NCBI RefSeq assembly: GCF_001277255.1
Contig: NZ_CP012264.1
Coordinates: 2,976,001 to 3,040,000, forward strand
DNA length: 64,000 nt
From: Cronobacter condimenti 1330
Lineage (GTDB): Bacteria > Pseudomonadota > Gammaproteobacteria > Enterobacterales > Enterobacteriaceae
Direction of reading: 5' to 3'
Part shown: positions 46,157 through 53,735 of the stretch, one piece after another
Numbering within the stretch: position 1 is the first letter of the stretch
Layout: every line of letters begins with the position of its first letter
Made by a program: the position numbers and the translations under genes
The notes under the pieces: generated by a model
The model's input: the letters and a program-made list of their open reading frames with translations, nothing else
Databases searched by the model: none
Told to the model about the DNA's origin: nothing

Positions 46157-46468
46157 CTATTTGTAATTTCTATATTGATGTTTAACGCGCTTTAGCGAAC
46201 CCTTTCCTTCTTTTTTTATAATACCTTTCACTATCGGACCTAGCAGCGCAGAGGGATCTACGCCGTCCTCTTCCATCATAGCTTTGAGCGTCTTTCGTCG
46301 AGCATCATCTATTTTTTTCTTTGCCTTACCGGCTAAGGTTTGCTGGCGACGCTCAGCAACTACATCACGGAATTTTTTTTGGAATTCCTCAAGTAAATGA
46401 AGTGGTACTTCATTTGCGATTGAGCGAAGCATACGAATATTTGCAAGAACCAAGAGAGCACCCGACAT
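46157..46468 (-). CDS. Truncated H-NS-like protein lacking the DNA-binding domain
   Basis: A 103-residue basic protein. Residues 1-75 match the H-NS/StpA dimerisation and oligomerisation domain (MSGALLVLANIRMLRS, LEEFQKKFRDVVAERR, EEDGVDPSALL). The H-NS C-terminal module with TWTGQGRTP is absent; the protein ends in a Lys-rich tail after HQYRNYK, where the H-NS linker meets the DNA-binding fold. Downstream DNA holds no remnant of the missing module in any frame. This resembles H-NST, a truncated H-NS that binds and antagonises H-NS. A strong GAGGAGG precedes the start. Confidence 0.85.
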   Translation of the reverse strand: MSGALLVLANIRMLRSIANEVPLHLLEEFQKKFRDVVAERRQQTLAGKAKKKIDDARRKTLKAMMEEDGVDPSALLGPIVKGIIKKEGKGSLKRVKHQYRNYK

Positions 46469-46628
46469 AAAGCCTCCTCACAAGACTACTGAAAATTCAT
46501 ACTCGCTTTGAAACAGTATAATCTATTGATTTAACGCCGCTCTATTATTTCGAAAAATTATCAATGGTAACATCACTGAAGGAGCGACATAAGACTTACA
46601 AAAACGAAAGATTAAAATGCACTCCATC

Positions 46629-47069
46629 TTACTTACCTAGATTGGGTATAGATGGCCAGGTAATTGAGCTATAGCCTTGCTCATCCATCACCCCACCAAA
46701 ATCCAACGCCCTCACTTTGCGAATATACTCCATCCACCGTGACAGGCTGGCCTTGTCTGCTTCAGGAAGTGCACCAAGCATCAACTCAACACGCCAGTCC
46801 GACGTTACGCTATGAGCTTGTGATAGCAGCATCTGACGCAGTGCTTCAGCTTGCGCACGCCAGTCGATTGTCGGTTCGATCAACTTAGGTTGTCCCATTT
46901 CATCCGCAGTAATGATTCTCCCGTCTGCCTGCCCTTCAATTAATGAGTGATAGAGTTCGTTATTGATTGGTGTTACATCATCAGGCCATGTACCGGAAGC
47001 GCGATAATCATTCTCCAGCGCTGCCGCAAAAAAGGCGTTTAATTTTGGGCTGTAATAATAAGAAGGCAT
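46629..47069 (-). CDS. Tail fibre assembly protein (chaperone)
   Basis: A 146-residue protein of the Caudo_TAP/tail-fibre-assembly family (MPSYYYSPKLNAFF N-terminus, DWRAQAEALRQMLL and LMLGALPEADKASLSRWMEYI). These proteins assist trimerisation of the fibre encoded directly upstream. The gap to the fibre gene is five bases, and it is the last gene of the late operon. Confidence 0.9.
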   Translation of the reverse strand: MPSYYYSPKLNAFFAAALENDYRASGTWPDDVTPINNELYHSLIEGQADGRIITADEMGQPKLIEPTIDWRAQAEALRQMLLSQAHSVTSDWRVELMLGALPEADKASLSRWMEYIRKVRALDFGGVMDEQGYSSITWPSIPNLGK

Positions 47070-47074
47070 GTCTG

Positions 47075-48298
47075 TTAATAACCTATAGCCAGAAAATAAG
47101 AGCTAACTTCGCCAGAGCCCGCAATGTAATTAAACCGGGTACGGTCGACCGGCTGGCAAAATACGTTTTGATCGGTGAAATGCCCGCCCCATATCACCGT
47201 CAAATTTGTACAAAGGGCTGCATTAGGAAATGCAATCGGGTAAGCGATACTTGTCGAATCGGCAGAGCGTTTAGCCACGCCCCACTGAATAATCAACCCG
47301 GTCGAGGTGTCTTTATACCAGCCGCTTGAGGCGCGATTCGCGGTGTTCTTCGCCTGATAACGGGCGTCAAAATTCGCATAGTTACCGGGGATAAGCTGCC
47401 CCGGACACGTATAGTTGCCGCTTGTATCCCATTCGTGTCGATAGGTATGGCCGCTTCCGTCGATCATATGTAGGCACCAGGAAAGCTTGCCATTATCACA
47501 TAGTGATCCGTAAGAAAAAGACCATGCGGCCTTGTTGGTTATCGTCGCTTTCTGTTTCAGAAGCGGATGAAACTCGCTAACACCAGTGGTGTTAAACGTC
47601 TCATAGAAAGCAGCTCCTGTTGCAAATTGGGCAGAGAATGCATATGAGCCTACATAACCTGACTGAACGCCTTTATCTGCCTGAATCGTACTGGCGACAT
47701 ATAACGGTGTGCCAATGGAAACATTTCCTTTTGCAAGATCCACGCGAAACGGGCGAAGGCCGTTATAACTTCCGTAAGGGTCACCATTATCAGTGAGCAT
47801 CAGGTACAGATTTGCGCTGTCATTACGCCAGAACGCGCCATAACCGCCATAAGCGATGCGAAAGCCATTAGGGGTGCTTGATTGCACCTCCCCGGTCGTG
47901 CGCAACGGCCCGGTAATATCGGTGCTTCCCGTTATTGGAATGGCCCCCACGTCGCTCGCCTTTAAGCTGTCTTTTAACGCCAGCTCGCCGAGACCGAGGT
48001 TTTTCCGCGCCTGCTCGACGTCGTCGACGTCTGAAAGATTGTTCTTAATCAGAAGCGCCAGCTCATGCTTTGCCTGAATCATCTTGTCGATGGCGGCGGA
48101 GAGCTGCGCGCGGTCGCTTTTTTTAAGCTGAATCCCGGCTCCCTCGATAACGGCGCAAATTTCCTCCTGAACCGAATCGAAAAAGGCCTCGTCGAGCTGC
48201 GTCGCCGGAACGCCGAGCGTCGGGTCGCCCGCCGTAAAGCCGTTTTTGCCTGCGCCGAATTTGCCCTGCTGTGCAGTGGGGGTGTCTATACGATGCAA
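47075..48298 (-). CDS. Phage tail fibre protein
   Basis: A 407-residue fibre. The conserved N-terminus HRIDTPTAQQGKFGAGKNGF attaches to the baseplate, then comes a collagen-like/phage-fibre repeat segment (about residues 60-130), and a variable receptor-binding C-terminus ending GSGEVSSYFLAIGY. The start is TTG 48298, with GAGG 8 bases upstream; no ATG fits the conserved N-terminus. Confidence 0.9.
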   Translation of the reverse strand: MHRIDTPTAQQGKFGAGKNGFTAGDPTLGVPATQLDEAFFDSVQEEICAVIEGAGIQLKKSDRAQLSAAIDKMIQAKHELALLIKNNLSDVDDVEQARKNLGLGELALKDSLKASDVGAIPITGSTDITGPLRTTGEVQSSTPNGFRIAYGGYGAFWRNDSANLYLMLTDNGDPYGSYNGLRPFRVDLAKGNVSIGTPLYVASTIQADKGVQSGYVGSYAFSAQFATGAAFYETFNTTGVSEFHPLLKQKATITNKAAWSFSYGSLCDNGKLSWCLHMIDGSGHTYRHEWDTSGNYTCPGQLIPGNYANFDARYQAKNTANRASSGWYKDTSTGLIIQWGVAKRSADSTSIAYPIAFPNAALCTNLTVIWGGHFTDQNVFCQPVDRTRFNYIAGSGEVSSYFLAIGY

Positions 48299-48312
48299 AG
48301 TAATTACCTCAT

Positions 48313-48336
48313 AAAAAACCCCGCCGAAGCGGGGTT
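48313..48336 (-). terminator. Hairpin between gp48 and tail fibre gene
   Basis: AACCCCGC-TTCG-GCGGGGTT (minus strand, 48336-48317) followed by TTTTTT-A. One of four near-identical hairpins in the late operon. Confidence 0.8.
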
Positions 48337-48354
48337 AACTGGAAAAGAAGCGCT

Positions 48355-48927
48355 TTATTCCATGTACGCGAACACGACTTCGGTATGAGAGGGGGCGACC
48401 TTGTTAATCACGCATTCAATGACCGTATCGCCCCAGGTGCGGAGGCTGTCCACGCAACTTGATGCGCATGTCATGACGTCAATCGTCGCGAGCGTGGGAA
48501 TATTCACCTGCCACAAATAGCGGTAGTCGTCGTCCGTGGCGATATCCGGGCGAGGATTCTCCGCCTCGTTTTGATACTGCGTAATCGAAACAGACTGATA
48601 GCCGAGCGCGTCGAGCTGTCGCCGGTAAAACGCCTCGTTAATGCCGCCGTAACCGTTGACCTTTGCCGCCAGTCGCCGCTGTCGCTGCGAGAGGGTTTGC
48701 GTTTCCTCGATGGTGCATTCATCAGGCAACCCGCATAACGCCTCGTAACGGTCGAGGAGCTGCACCGCCGCCCCCGGATCAATCTCGCGCATTAATGCCG
48801 ACGATTGCGCATGTACCCGCGCCAGAGACGGCGCGAGCCCTTCGAGGAGGGGATTATTCCCCTCCCAGGCAGGGCCAGGCGGTAAAAGCCGTTTTAACAG
48901 GCGGGTATATTCGTCCTCTACAGCCAC
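48355..48927 (-). CDS. Baseplate/tail protein, Mu gp48 (YmfQ, DUF2313) family
   Basis: A 190-residue protein with the family N-terminus EYTRLLKRLLPPGPAWE and the central block RYEALCGLPDECT. Mu gp48 is a baseplate wedge protein linking gp47 to the fibres. It starts at GTG 48927 after GAGGAGGTTAC and overlaps the gp47 gene by ten bases. Confidence 0.9.
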   Translation of the reverse strand: MAVEDEYTRLLKRLLPPGPAWEGNNPLLEGLAPSLARVHAQSSALMREIDPGAAVQLLDRYEALCGLPDECTIEETQTLSQRQRRLAAKVNGYGGINEAFYRRQLDALGYQSVSITQYQNEAENPRPDIATDDDYRYLWQVNIPTLATIDVMTCASSCVDSLRTWGDTVIECVINKVAPSHTEVVFAYME

Positions 48928-50321
48928 GTAACCTCCTCAATATCGAGATAGGAGTTATCCGTCGCGGTCTTGCCTTTGTACTCGACAGTAACCCGGACAT
49001 GAACTGTCCCCGGAGCGATGCCGGTTGCTTTCACGCCGCTGTTATCTGCACTCGGGGTAATGACGCAAAGCGTCGACGGGTCAGGTTCGCCCTCGCCTGC
49101 CGGGACAAAATCCCAGGTGATGTTAACCCCATCCAGCGACGGCAGATTCTCAGGCGTGAAGGTGGCGGTCGCGAATGCGTCCGGGCTGTCCGGCAGCGTG
49201 ACGGGGTTCGGTGAGAACGAGCTCAGGGAGACATCTATTTCAACGTCAGATTCGTTGTAGTTCGACCACGTTATCTCCCCGATAACCGGCAATTCATAGG
49301 TGCCGAGCGCTACGTCTTTCGCTGGCGAAATCAGGCGGTGCGCGAACTGGTCAGTCGCCAGGCTGATCGCCTCACTGATACGCGAAAGATAAATCTTTCC
49401 TGACGGCTCGCCGTCCCTGAACAGCGCCGATTTAATCTCTTTCGTTACCGCTGCCCTGATTGCCGGAGTATCTTTAGCAAGCGCGATTTCGAAGTCGATT
49501 TTTCTCAGCGTCGGCGGGAAAACAAACAAGCCTGAACCGGCCACCGGCGCAAGCGGAAGAATGTACTGTTTAACCGCTTCGATTAGCGTCTCATCCGGCA
49601 CCGGATTATCTAAATCGCTGTTAGCAGGCATCACGCCAACCGTCCCGCGTCCGGCATGATGGCGGAACACCCAGGCGCGGGTGATCCCCGCGACGTCGGT
49701 CGCCCATATCCGGTAATCGGCATCCGCGCCGCCCTGCGGCGTGTAGTACCAGCGAGCCATGATTCGCGAGCGCCAGTCCTCCAGCGCTTCTAAATCTGTC
49801 CCGCCCTCAACCGACTCCGCATAGCCCGTCGAGGAGAGGCCCGCGACCGGCGTCATCAGGCGGAGCGGCGTTTTGTCATCGAGATTTCCGCCTGTGCCAG
49901 CGTCAACCGCTTCAATCAGTGCGCGAAGAACTCCCTCATCGTTAACGGTCGCGTCTGCGGTCGTTACATACTGCTTTTGCTCGTCAGTCTGCATTTCTGT
50001 CCCGGCGGGCAGCGTGATCCCGGACGACACGCTCTCCCATCGCGCATAGCCGCCCGCCGTGGTTGGTTGCTTGCGCGGGACTTGTTTCAGGTTCCCGTGT
50101 CGCGAAAGCCACTCCTCATCCGCAAGGTCAGGAAGCATGTTTCGCGCCAGATAGTCGAGATAGCCATAAAGCGTGTGAACGGCAGCCGCCATCACGCGCG
50201 AATAGACTTCTGCATCAAGGCGACGGAGGACGACGTCCGTCTCAAATCGCGTGAGTAAATCACTTCTGATTGTGGCGATCAGATTTGGCAAATCTGGACG
50301 CGAGAAGCCGGAGTCAGCCAT
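48918..50321 (-). CDS. Baseplate J-like protein (Mu gp47) with C-terminal Ig-like domain
   Basis: A 467-residue wedge protein. The N-terminal about 360 residues match baseplate J/gp47 (VMAAAVHTLYGYLDYLARNM, AVDAGTGGNLDDKTPLRL). About 107 extra residues at the C-terminus form an Ig-like/BIG2-type beta sandwich (SLSSFSPNPVTL, ATGIAPGTVHVRVTVEYKG). It overlaps gp46 by eight bases. The Ig-like part is absent from Mu gp47. Confidence 0.9.
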   Translation of the reverse strand: MADSGFSRPDLPNLIATIRSDLLTRFETDVVLRRLDAEVYSRVMAAAVHTLYGYLDYLARNMLPDLADEEWLSRHGNLKQVPRKQPTTAGGYARWESVSSGITLPAGTEMQTDEQKQYVTTADATVNDEGVLRALIEAVDAGTGGNLDDKTPLRLMTPVAGLSSTGYAESVEGGTDLEALEDWRSRIMARWYYTPQGGADADYRIWATDVAGITRAWVFRHHAGRGTVGVMPANSDLDNPVPDETLIEAVKQYILPLAPVAGSGLFVFPPTLRKIDFEIALAKDTPAIRAAVTKEIKSALFRDGEPSGKIYLSRISEAISLATDQFAHRLISPAKDVALGTYELPVIGEITWSNYNESDVEIDVSLSSFSPNPVTLPDSPDAFATATFTPENLPSLDGVNITWDFVPAGEGEPDPSTLCVITPSADNSGVKATGIAPGTVHVRVTVEYKGKTATDNSYLDIEEVTWL

Positions 50322-50730
50322 TTAACACCTCCTGCCATATGTCATCGAAAATAATTGCGTGTTTGCTGCCGTCCCGCTGCCAGATAACAACTTCCAGTTG
50401 AAGCGAGTTAATCCCGGTTCGGGTGGCGGCCACGTCGACGCGCGCGGCGACGCCGTCCTCCTCCATCCAGGCGAGCGCCTGGCGGGCGTAATCCTTCGCG
50501 CGCGTCGCGGTTGCGTTGGTGAGTTTGCTCCGTTGCAGCAGGTACAGGCGGGAGCCAATCCGGTCGTTCTCCACACTCGGGTAAGTGTCACCCCACCACC
50601 CGAAAGGCTGCCCGGTTTCGTCGTCCGTCTCAGCGCGTCGCCAGGAAAAAAGCGAAATGATCACGGAACGAGTAAGGTCGTCGAAATAGTCGGTCGACTC
50701 TTTCAGTAATCCATTTACAAAGATGATCAT
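50314..50730 (-). CDS. Baseplate protein, Mu gp46 family
   Basis: A 138-residue protein of the phage GP46 family, with the hallmark GWWGDTYPSVENDRIGSRLYLL (about residues 44-65) that corresponds to the gp25-like lysozyme-fold wedge protein linking sheath and baseplate. It lies three bases after gp45. Confidence 0.9.
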   Translation of the reverse strand: MIIFVNGLLKESTDYFDDLTRSVIISLFSWRRAETDDETGQPFGWWGDTYPSVENDRIGSRLYLLQRSKLTNATATRAKDYARQALAWMEEDGVAARVDVAATRTGINSLQLEVVIWQRDGSKHAIIFDDIWQEVLNG

Positions 50731-50733
50731 GCG

Positions 50734-51318
50734 TTACCCCATAGAGGCAGAAGGGCCGGTCGTTTCTGCGGTTTCGCCCCGTGCGGTGTGCGTGTGTCCG
50801 TTATATGTGGTGCGGATAGCCGACATGGTGCCGACGCCGTCGGACACCTCGCCAGCCGCTGAAAAGTCCCCGCTTGTTGTGATGGTCGGCGTCGTGAATG
50901 AGACGCCGGAGGATGCATTCACGACGAGCTGCGGCGCGTTGAGCGAGATTTTCGACTCAGCATTAACCACAAGCTCGGATGTCGTTATCTCGGTAACGCG
51001 CCCGCGCTTGAGAACAATCGAGTCGCCCTCGTCAGTGTAGATAGCCACCTCGCCAGACCTGAGCCCTTTCAGCCGGTAACGCCGGTCAGCAACAGAGATA
51101 ACAACGCCGTGAGAACGGTCGCCCGACGGGAACAGGACAACCGCCTCCGCGCCTGCGTGTGCGGTTGACGTGAAGCCGTAAGGCTCGATGTATTCGACGT
51201 TCTCTTTCGTTTCACCGGCAATCAGTTTTAACCCTGCCGCCTGGCATTTTCTGGAGGAGTCCAGCGCCGCCAGAACGGCGCGCGCCGCGAGATTAGAAAT
51301 CGCCTGTTTGATACCCAT
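50734..51318 (-). CDS. Baseplate assembly protein V / central spike (Mu gp45)
   Basis: A 194-residue spike protein. The N-terminal OB-fold (EPYGFTSTAHAGAEAVVLFP) is followed by a repetitive beta-helix (about residues 100-165) and a C-terminal tip with HTH (YNGHTHT), the metal-binding motif of membrane-piercing spikes. Its start shares a base with the hub stop (TGATG). Confidence 0.92.
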   Translation of the reverse strand: MGIKQAISNLAARAVLAALDSSRKCQAAGLKLIAGETKENVEYIEPYGFTSTAHAGAEAVVLFPSGDRSHGVVISVADRRYRLKGLRSGEVAIYTDEGDSIVLKRGRVTEITTSELVVNAESKISLNAPQLVVNASSGVSFTTPTITTSGDFSAAGEVSDGVGTMSAIRTTYNGHTHTARGETAETTGPSASMG

Positions 51319-52382
51319 CAGAAAAGCCAGTCCTCATCATCGCCAGATTTTTTCTTTTTGGGTGCCGCCGGTTGCGGGAGATACGCATCAGCGGGCGCGA
51401 CGCGAAGCTCTGTCGTTGTCCCCTGATCGCCCTTAATGAAGGTCACCTCACCGATAACCAGCTCCTCGTTATCGAAGCCGCAAAACGGGTCGTAGACGAT
51501 AACTTTCATGTTCGGTGCCCACAAAGCGCCGTCACCCTGACGCCAGCCCTGAACCGTGTAAGTCGTTTCGCGTGTTTTCGCGGCGCGCTGCGCCTGCTCA
51601 AACTCGCACCGGGCCTTACAGGTCGCCGAAGTCGCCGCGCCGCTTTGCTGGATTGTGTGGGGACGGTAACGGGTGATCGCGCTGTCACCGCTTTTTTGTT
51701 TGATAGCGGCGATGGTTGCCTCGCCGAAATCGTCGTCCGTTCCCGGTCGCTGACCGGTAATGAGATACTCAGAAAAACGGTCTTTGATGCTTCGCTCGGT
51801 ATCACACGACAGAACGTTTTCACCCAAGACGAGCGCCGTCGCGGCTTTCGCCGAACCGACCACGCCGAGGACGAGATCGCCTTTTTCGTTGTCATAAACC
51901 AGCGCCTGAACCTGACCGAGAAGCCGGTAAAGGCAGTCAATGACCGTTTCGCCGTGCTGCGGCTGCGCATCAATAAGCGCGGTCGTCGGCGCGCCTGCGT
52001 CGATGACATTCACTTTAAACGGCCCGGCCAGCGAGGCGGCAATCTCCGCAAGCGTTGCGCCGGTGTGCTGCGATGGCGTGGCGGTGCAATCAATCAGATC
52101 GCCGGTTTTGCTGCGCCCGACTATCGCCATGCTTAACGAGCGCGCGTTATAGCGAACGGGCGTCGCCTCAACCCATCCGGTGAGGACAAGATCGTCGCCG
52201 ATTCTGACCTCGACCGCGTCGCCGTTTTTTATCTGCGGCGTGGAATCTGTCGCACCGGGCCATTGGCGGGTGATTTCAACGTTGAAATCGCGCGCGGCGC
52301 GGTCAACCCCGGCGGATATGCGAACGGTTGTCCACCCGCCCCACTCGCGCCCGTTCACGCGTAAGAGAACGGTGTTATTCAT
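51318..52382 (-). CDS. Baseplate hub protein (Mu gp44 / gpD-like)
   Basis: A 354-residue hub protein with the N-terminal block NTVLLRVNGREWGGWTTVRI and the gp27-like/phage late control D fold. It forms the ring that holds the gp45 spike at the tail tip. ATGA overlaps the upstream circularisation gene. Confidence 0.9.
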   Translation of the reverse strand: MNNTVLLRVNGREWGGWTTVRISAGVDRAARDFNVEITRQWPGATDSTPQIKNGDAVEVRIGDDLVLTGWVEATPVRYNARSLSMAIVGRSKTGDLIDCTATPSQHTGATLAEIAASLAGPFKVNVIDAGAPTTALIDAQPQHGETVIDCLYRLLGQVQALVYDNEKGDLVLGVVGSAKAATALVLGENVLSCDTERSIKDRFSEYLITGQRPGTDDDFGEATIAAIKQKSGDSAITRYRPHTIQQSGAATSATCKARCEFEQAQRAAKTRETTYTVQGWRQGDGALWAPNMKVIVYDPFCGFDNEELVIGEVTFIKGDQGTTTELRVAPADAYLPQPAAPKKKKSGDDEDWLF

Positions 52383-53698
52383 CGGACAGGAACCCTCAGC
52401 GGCACCACCGGCACAAAGCCGGGGTGCGCTATGTTGTTGCGATAGAGGATGTCAGTTTCCCGACTGGCGTCGTCGAACCACTGCGCCGCCAGCACAACCG
52501 CCGGGAGCGACTCGGACGGCGTTACAGAGACGGTTTTCTCCACCTGCGCCAGACGCGACGAAATATCTTTGTTGAGGTCGGCCCGGAGCCTCGTCAGCGC
52601 CATAAAAACGGCGTCGTCGGTCGTGCGGGCCTGCTCGCTGTCTATCGCCGCATTAAGCGCGGTGCGGATATCCGTTAAATCGTCCCAGGTTGCCGGTGTG
52701 GCGCGCGCCGTGGTGGCGGGCTGTGAATCCAGCGCAGGGTGATTGATATTGACAATATCCGATACGGGATTTGCGCCACCCTGCAACGCCCTGTTACCCG
52801 GCGGCGTCGGGATTTGCGCGACCGCGCGCGCCGCTTCGGATATCGAGACGACGCGCATCGTCGAGGCGACAAGGTTCGTTTGGGCCTTGCGTGAGGCGGT
52901 TGTCCCGCTGTCTGTGCTCCAGACGCCGCGAGGCGCTAACCCGGAATCAACGGTAACGCCGCTGATGGTCTTAACCATCGTGACCAGATCCGAGGCGTTG
53001 CCGGAAAGCCGTGTCCCGGCCCGCCAGGCTTTTTGCAGGTTGCGAACAAAATCATTAGCGGAGCTCGGCGGCATCAGGATCACCGACAAATCGCCCTGCA
53101 CAAGTCGCATGGCGGCGGAGATACCGGAATCAACCATCGTGAACGCGTCGGCGATAACGTCGAACATCTCCGCCGCGTCAGCCAGAACGCCGCTCTGAAC
53201 AAAATCGCTTAACCCGTCGAGGGAGAACGCCGAGAAAGCGCCGGTGATAGCATCGGCCAGAGAACCCGCCGAGCTGTCGAGACTCGCGTCGGTTGCCGTG
53301 CCGGATGTCGGGAATGTCAGCTCGCCGGACTCGACGAACTGAAACGACACGCGACACATTCGCCCTTCCTGATTGCTGTGCGTCACGCGTACCTGACCGT
53401 CGACATTGCCCTTCATTTCCCCGTAATAGGGATGAACCAGCGTCGCCGCGCCCTCTGTCTCGATGGCGGCAATAAGCCGGTCGCGCTTCTCCGGGTAATC
53501 GTCACCGATGAGGTAAGCATTGATGGTTATCCGTCGCGCGGCGCGCCCCAAATCCTCGGTAAACGGCTTGTCGCGGTTGGGGTATTCGTGAACCTGAACG
53601 CGGCGGCCAAAAATGCCTTCATCGCTTTCAACCTCAAAGGGAACGCCGCGAAAGGAGGCGCTTTGCAGACGCGCGCGCCAGCCGGTTTCAAATGCCAT
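52379..53698 (-). CDS. DNA circularisation N-terminal domain protein (Mu gp43-like)
   Basis: A 439-residue protein with the DNA_circ_N domain at residues 1-95 (WRARLQSASFRGVPFEVE, GRRVQVHEYPNRD). In Mu-type phages this protein joins tape measure/tube and hub, despite the historical name. The C-terminal half is helical and not otherwise recognisable. Confidence 0.88.
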   Translation of the reverse strand: MAFETGWRARLQSASFRGVPFEVESDEGIFGRRVQVHEYPNRDKPFTEDLGRAARRITINAYLIGDDYPEKRDRLIAAIETEGAATLVHPYYGEMKGNVDGQVRVTHSNQEGRMCRVSFQFVESGELTFPTSGTATDASLDSSAGSLADAITGAFSAFSLDGLSDFVQSGVLADAAEMFDVIADAFTMVDSGISAAMRLVQGDLSVILMPPSSANDFVRNLQKAWRAGTRLSGNASDLVTMVKTISGVTVDSGLAPRGVWSTDSGTTASRKAQTNLVASTMRVVSISEAARAVAQIPTPPGNRALQGGANPVSDIVNINHPALDSQPATTARATPATWDDLTDIRTALNAAIDSEQARTTDDAVFMALTRLRADLNKDISSRLAQVEKTVSVTPSESLPAVVLAAQWFDDASRETDILYRNNIAHPGFVPVVPLRVPVR

Positions 53699-53711
53699 GA
53701 TCGGCCCTCAT

Positions 53712-53735
53712 AAAAAAACCCGCCGGAGCGGGTTT
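53712..53735 (-). terminator. Hairpin between tape measure and gp43 genes
   Basis: AAACCCGC-TCCG-GCGGGTTT on the minus strand followed by TTTTA. Its 5' arm overlaps the tape-measure stop codon. Confidence 0.8.

Noticed and set aside
46629..48298. Invertible tail-fibre cassette or DNA invertase
   Set aside because: Only one fibre and one chaperone gene are present; no invertase gene or inverted crossover sites were seen nearby.
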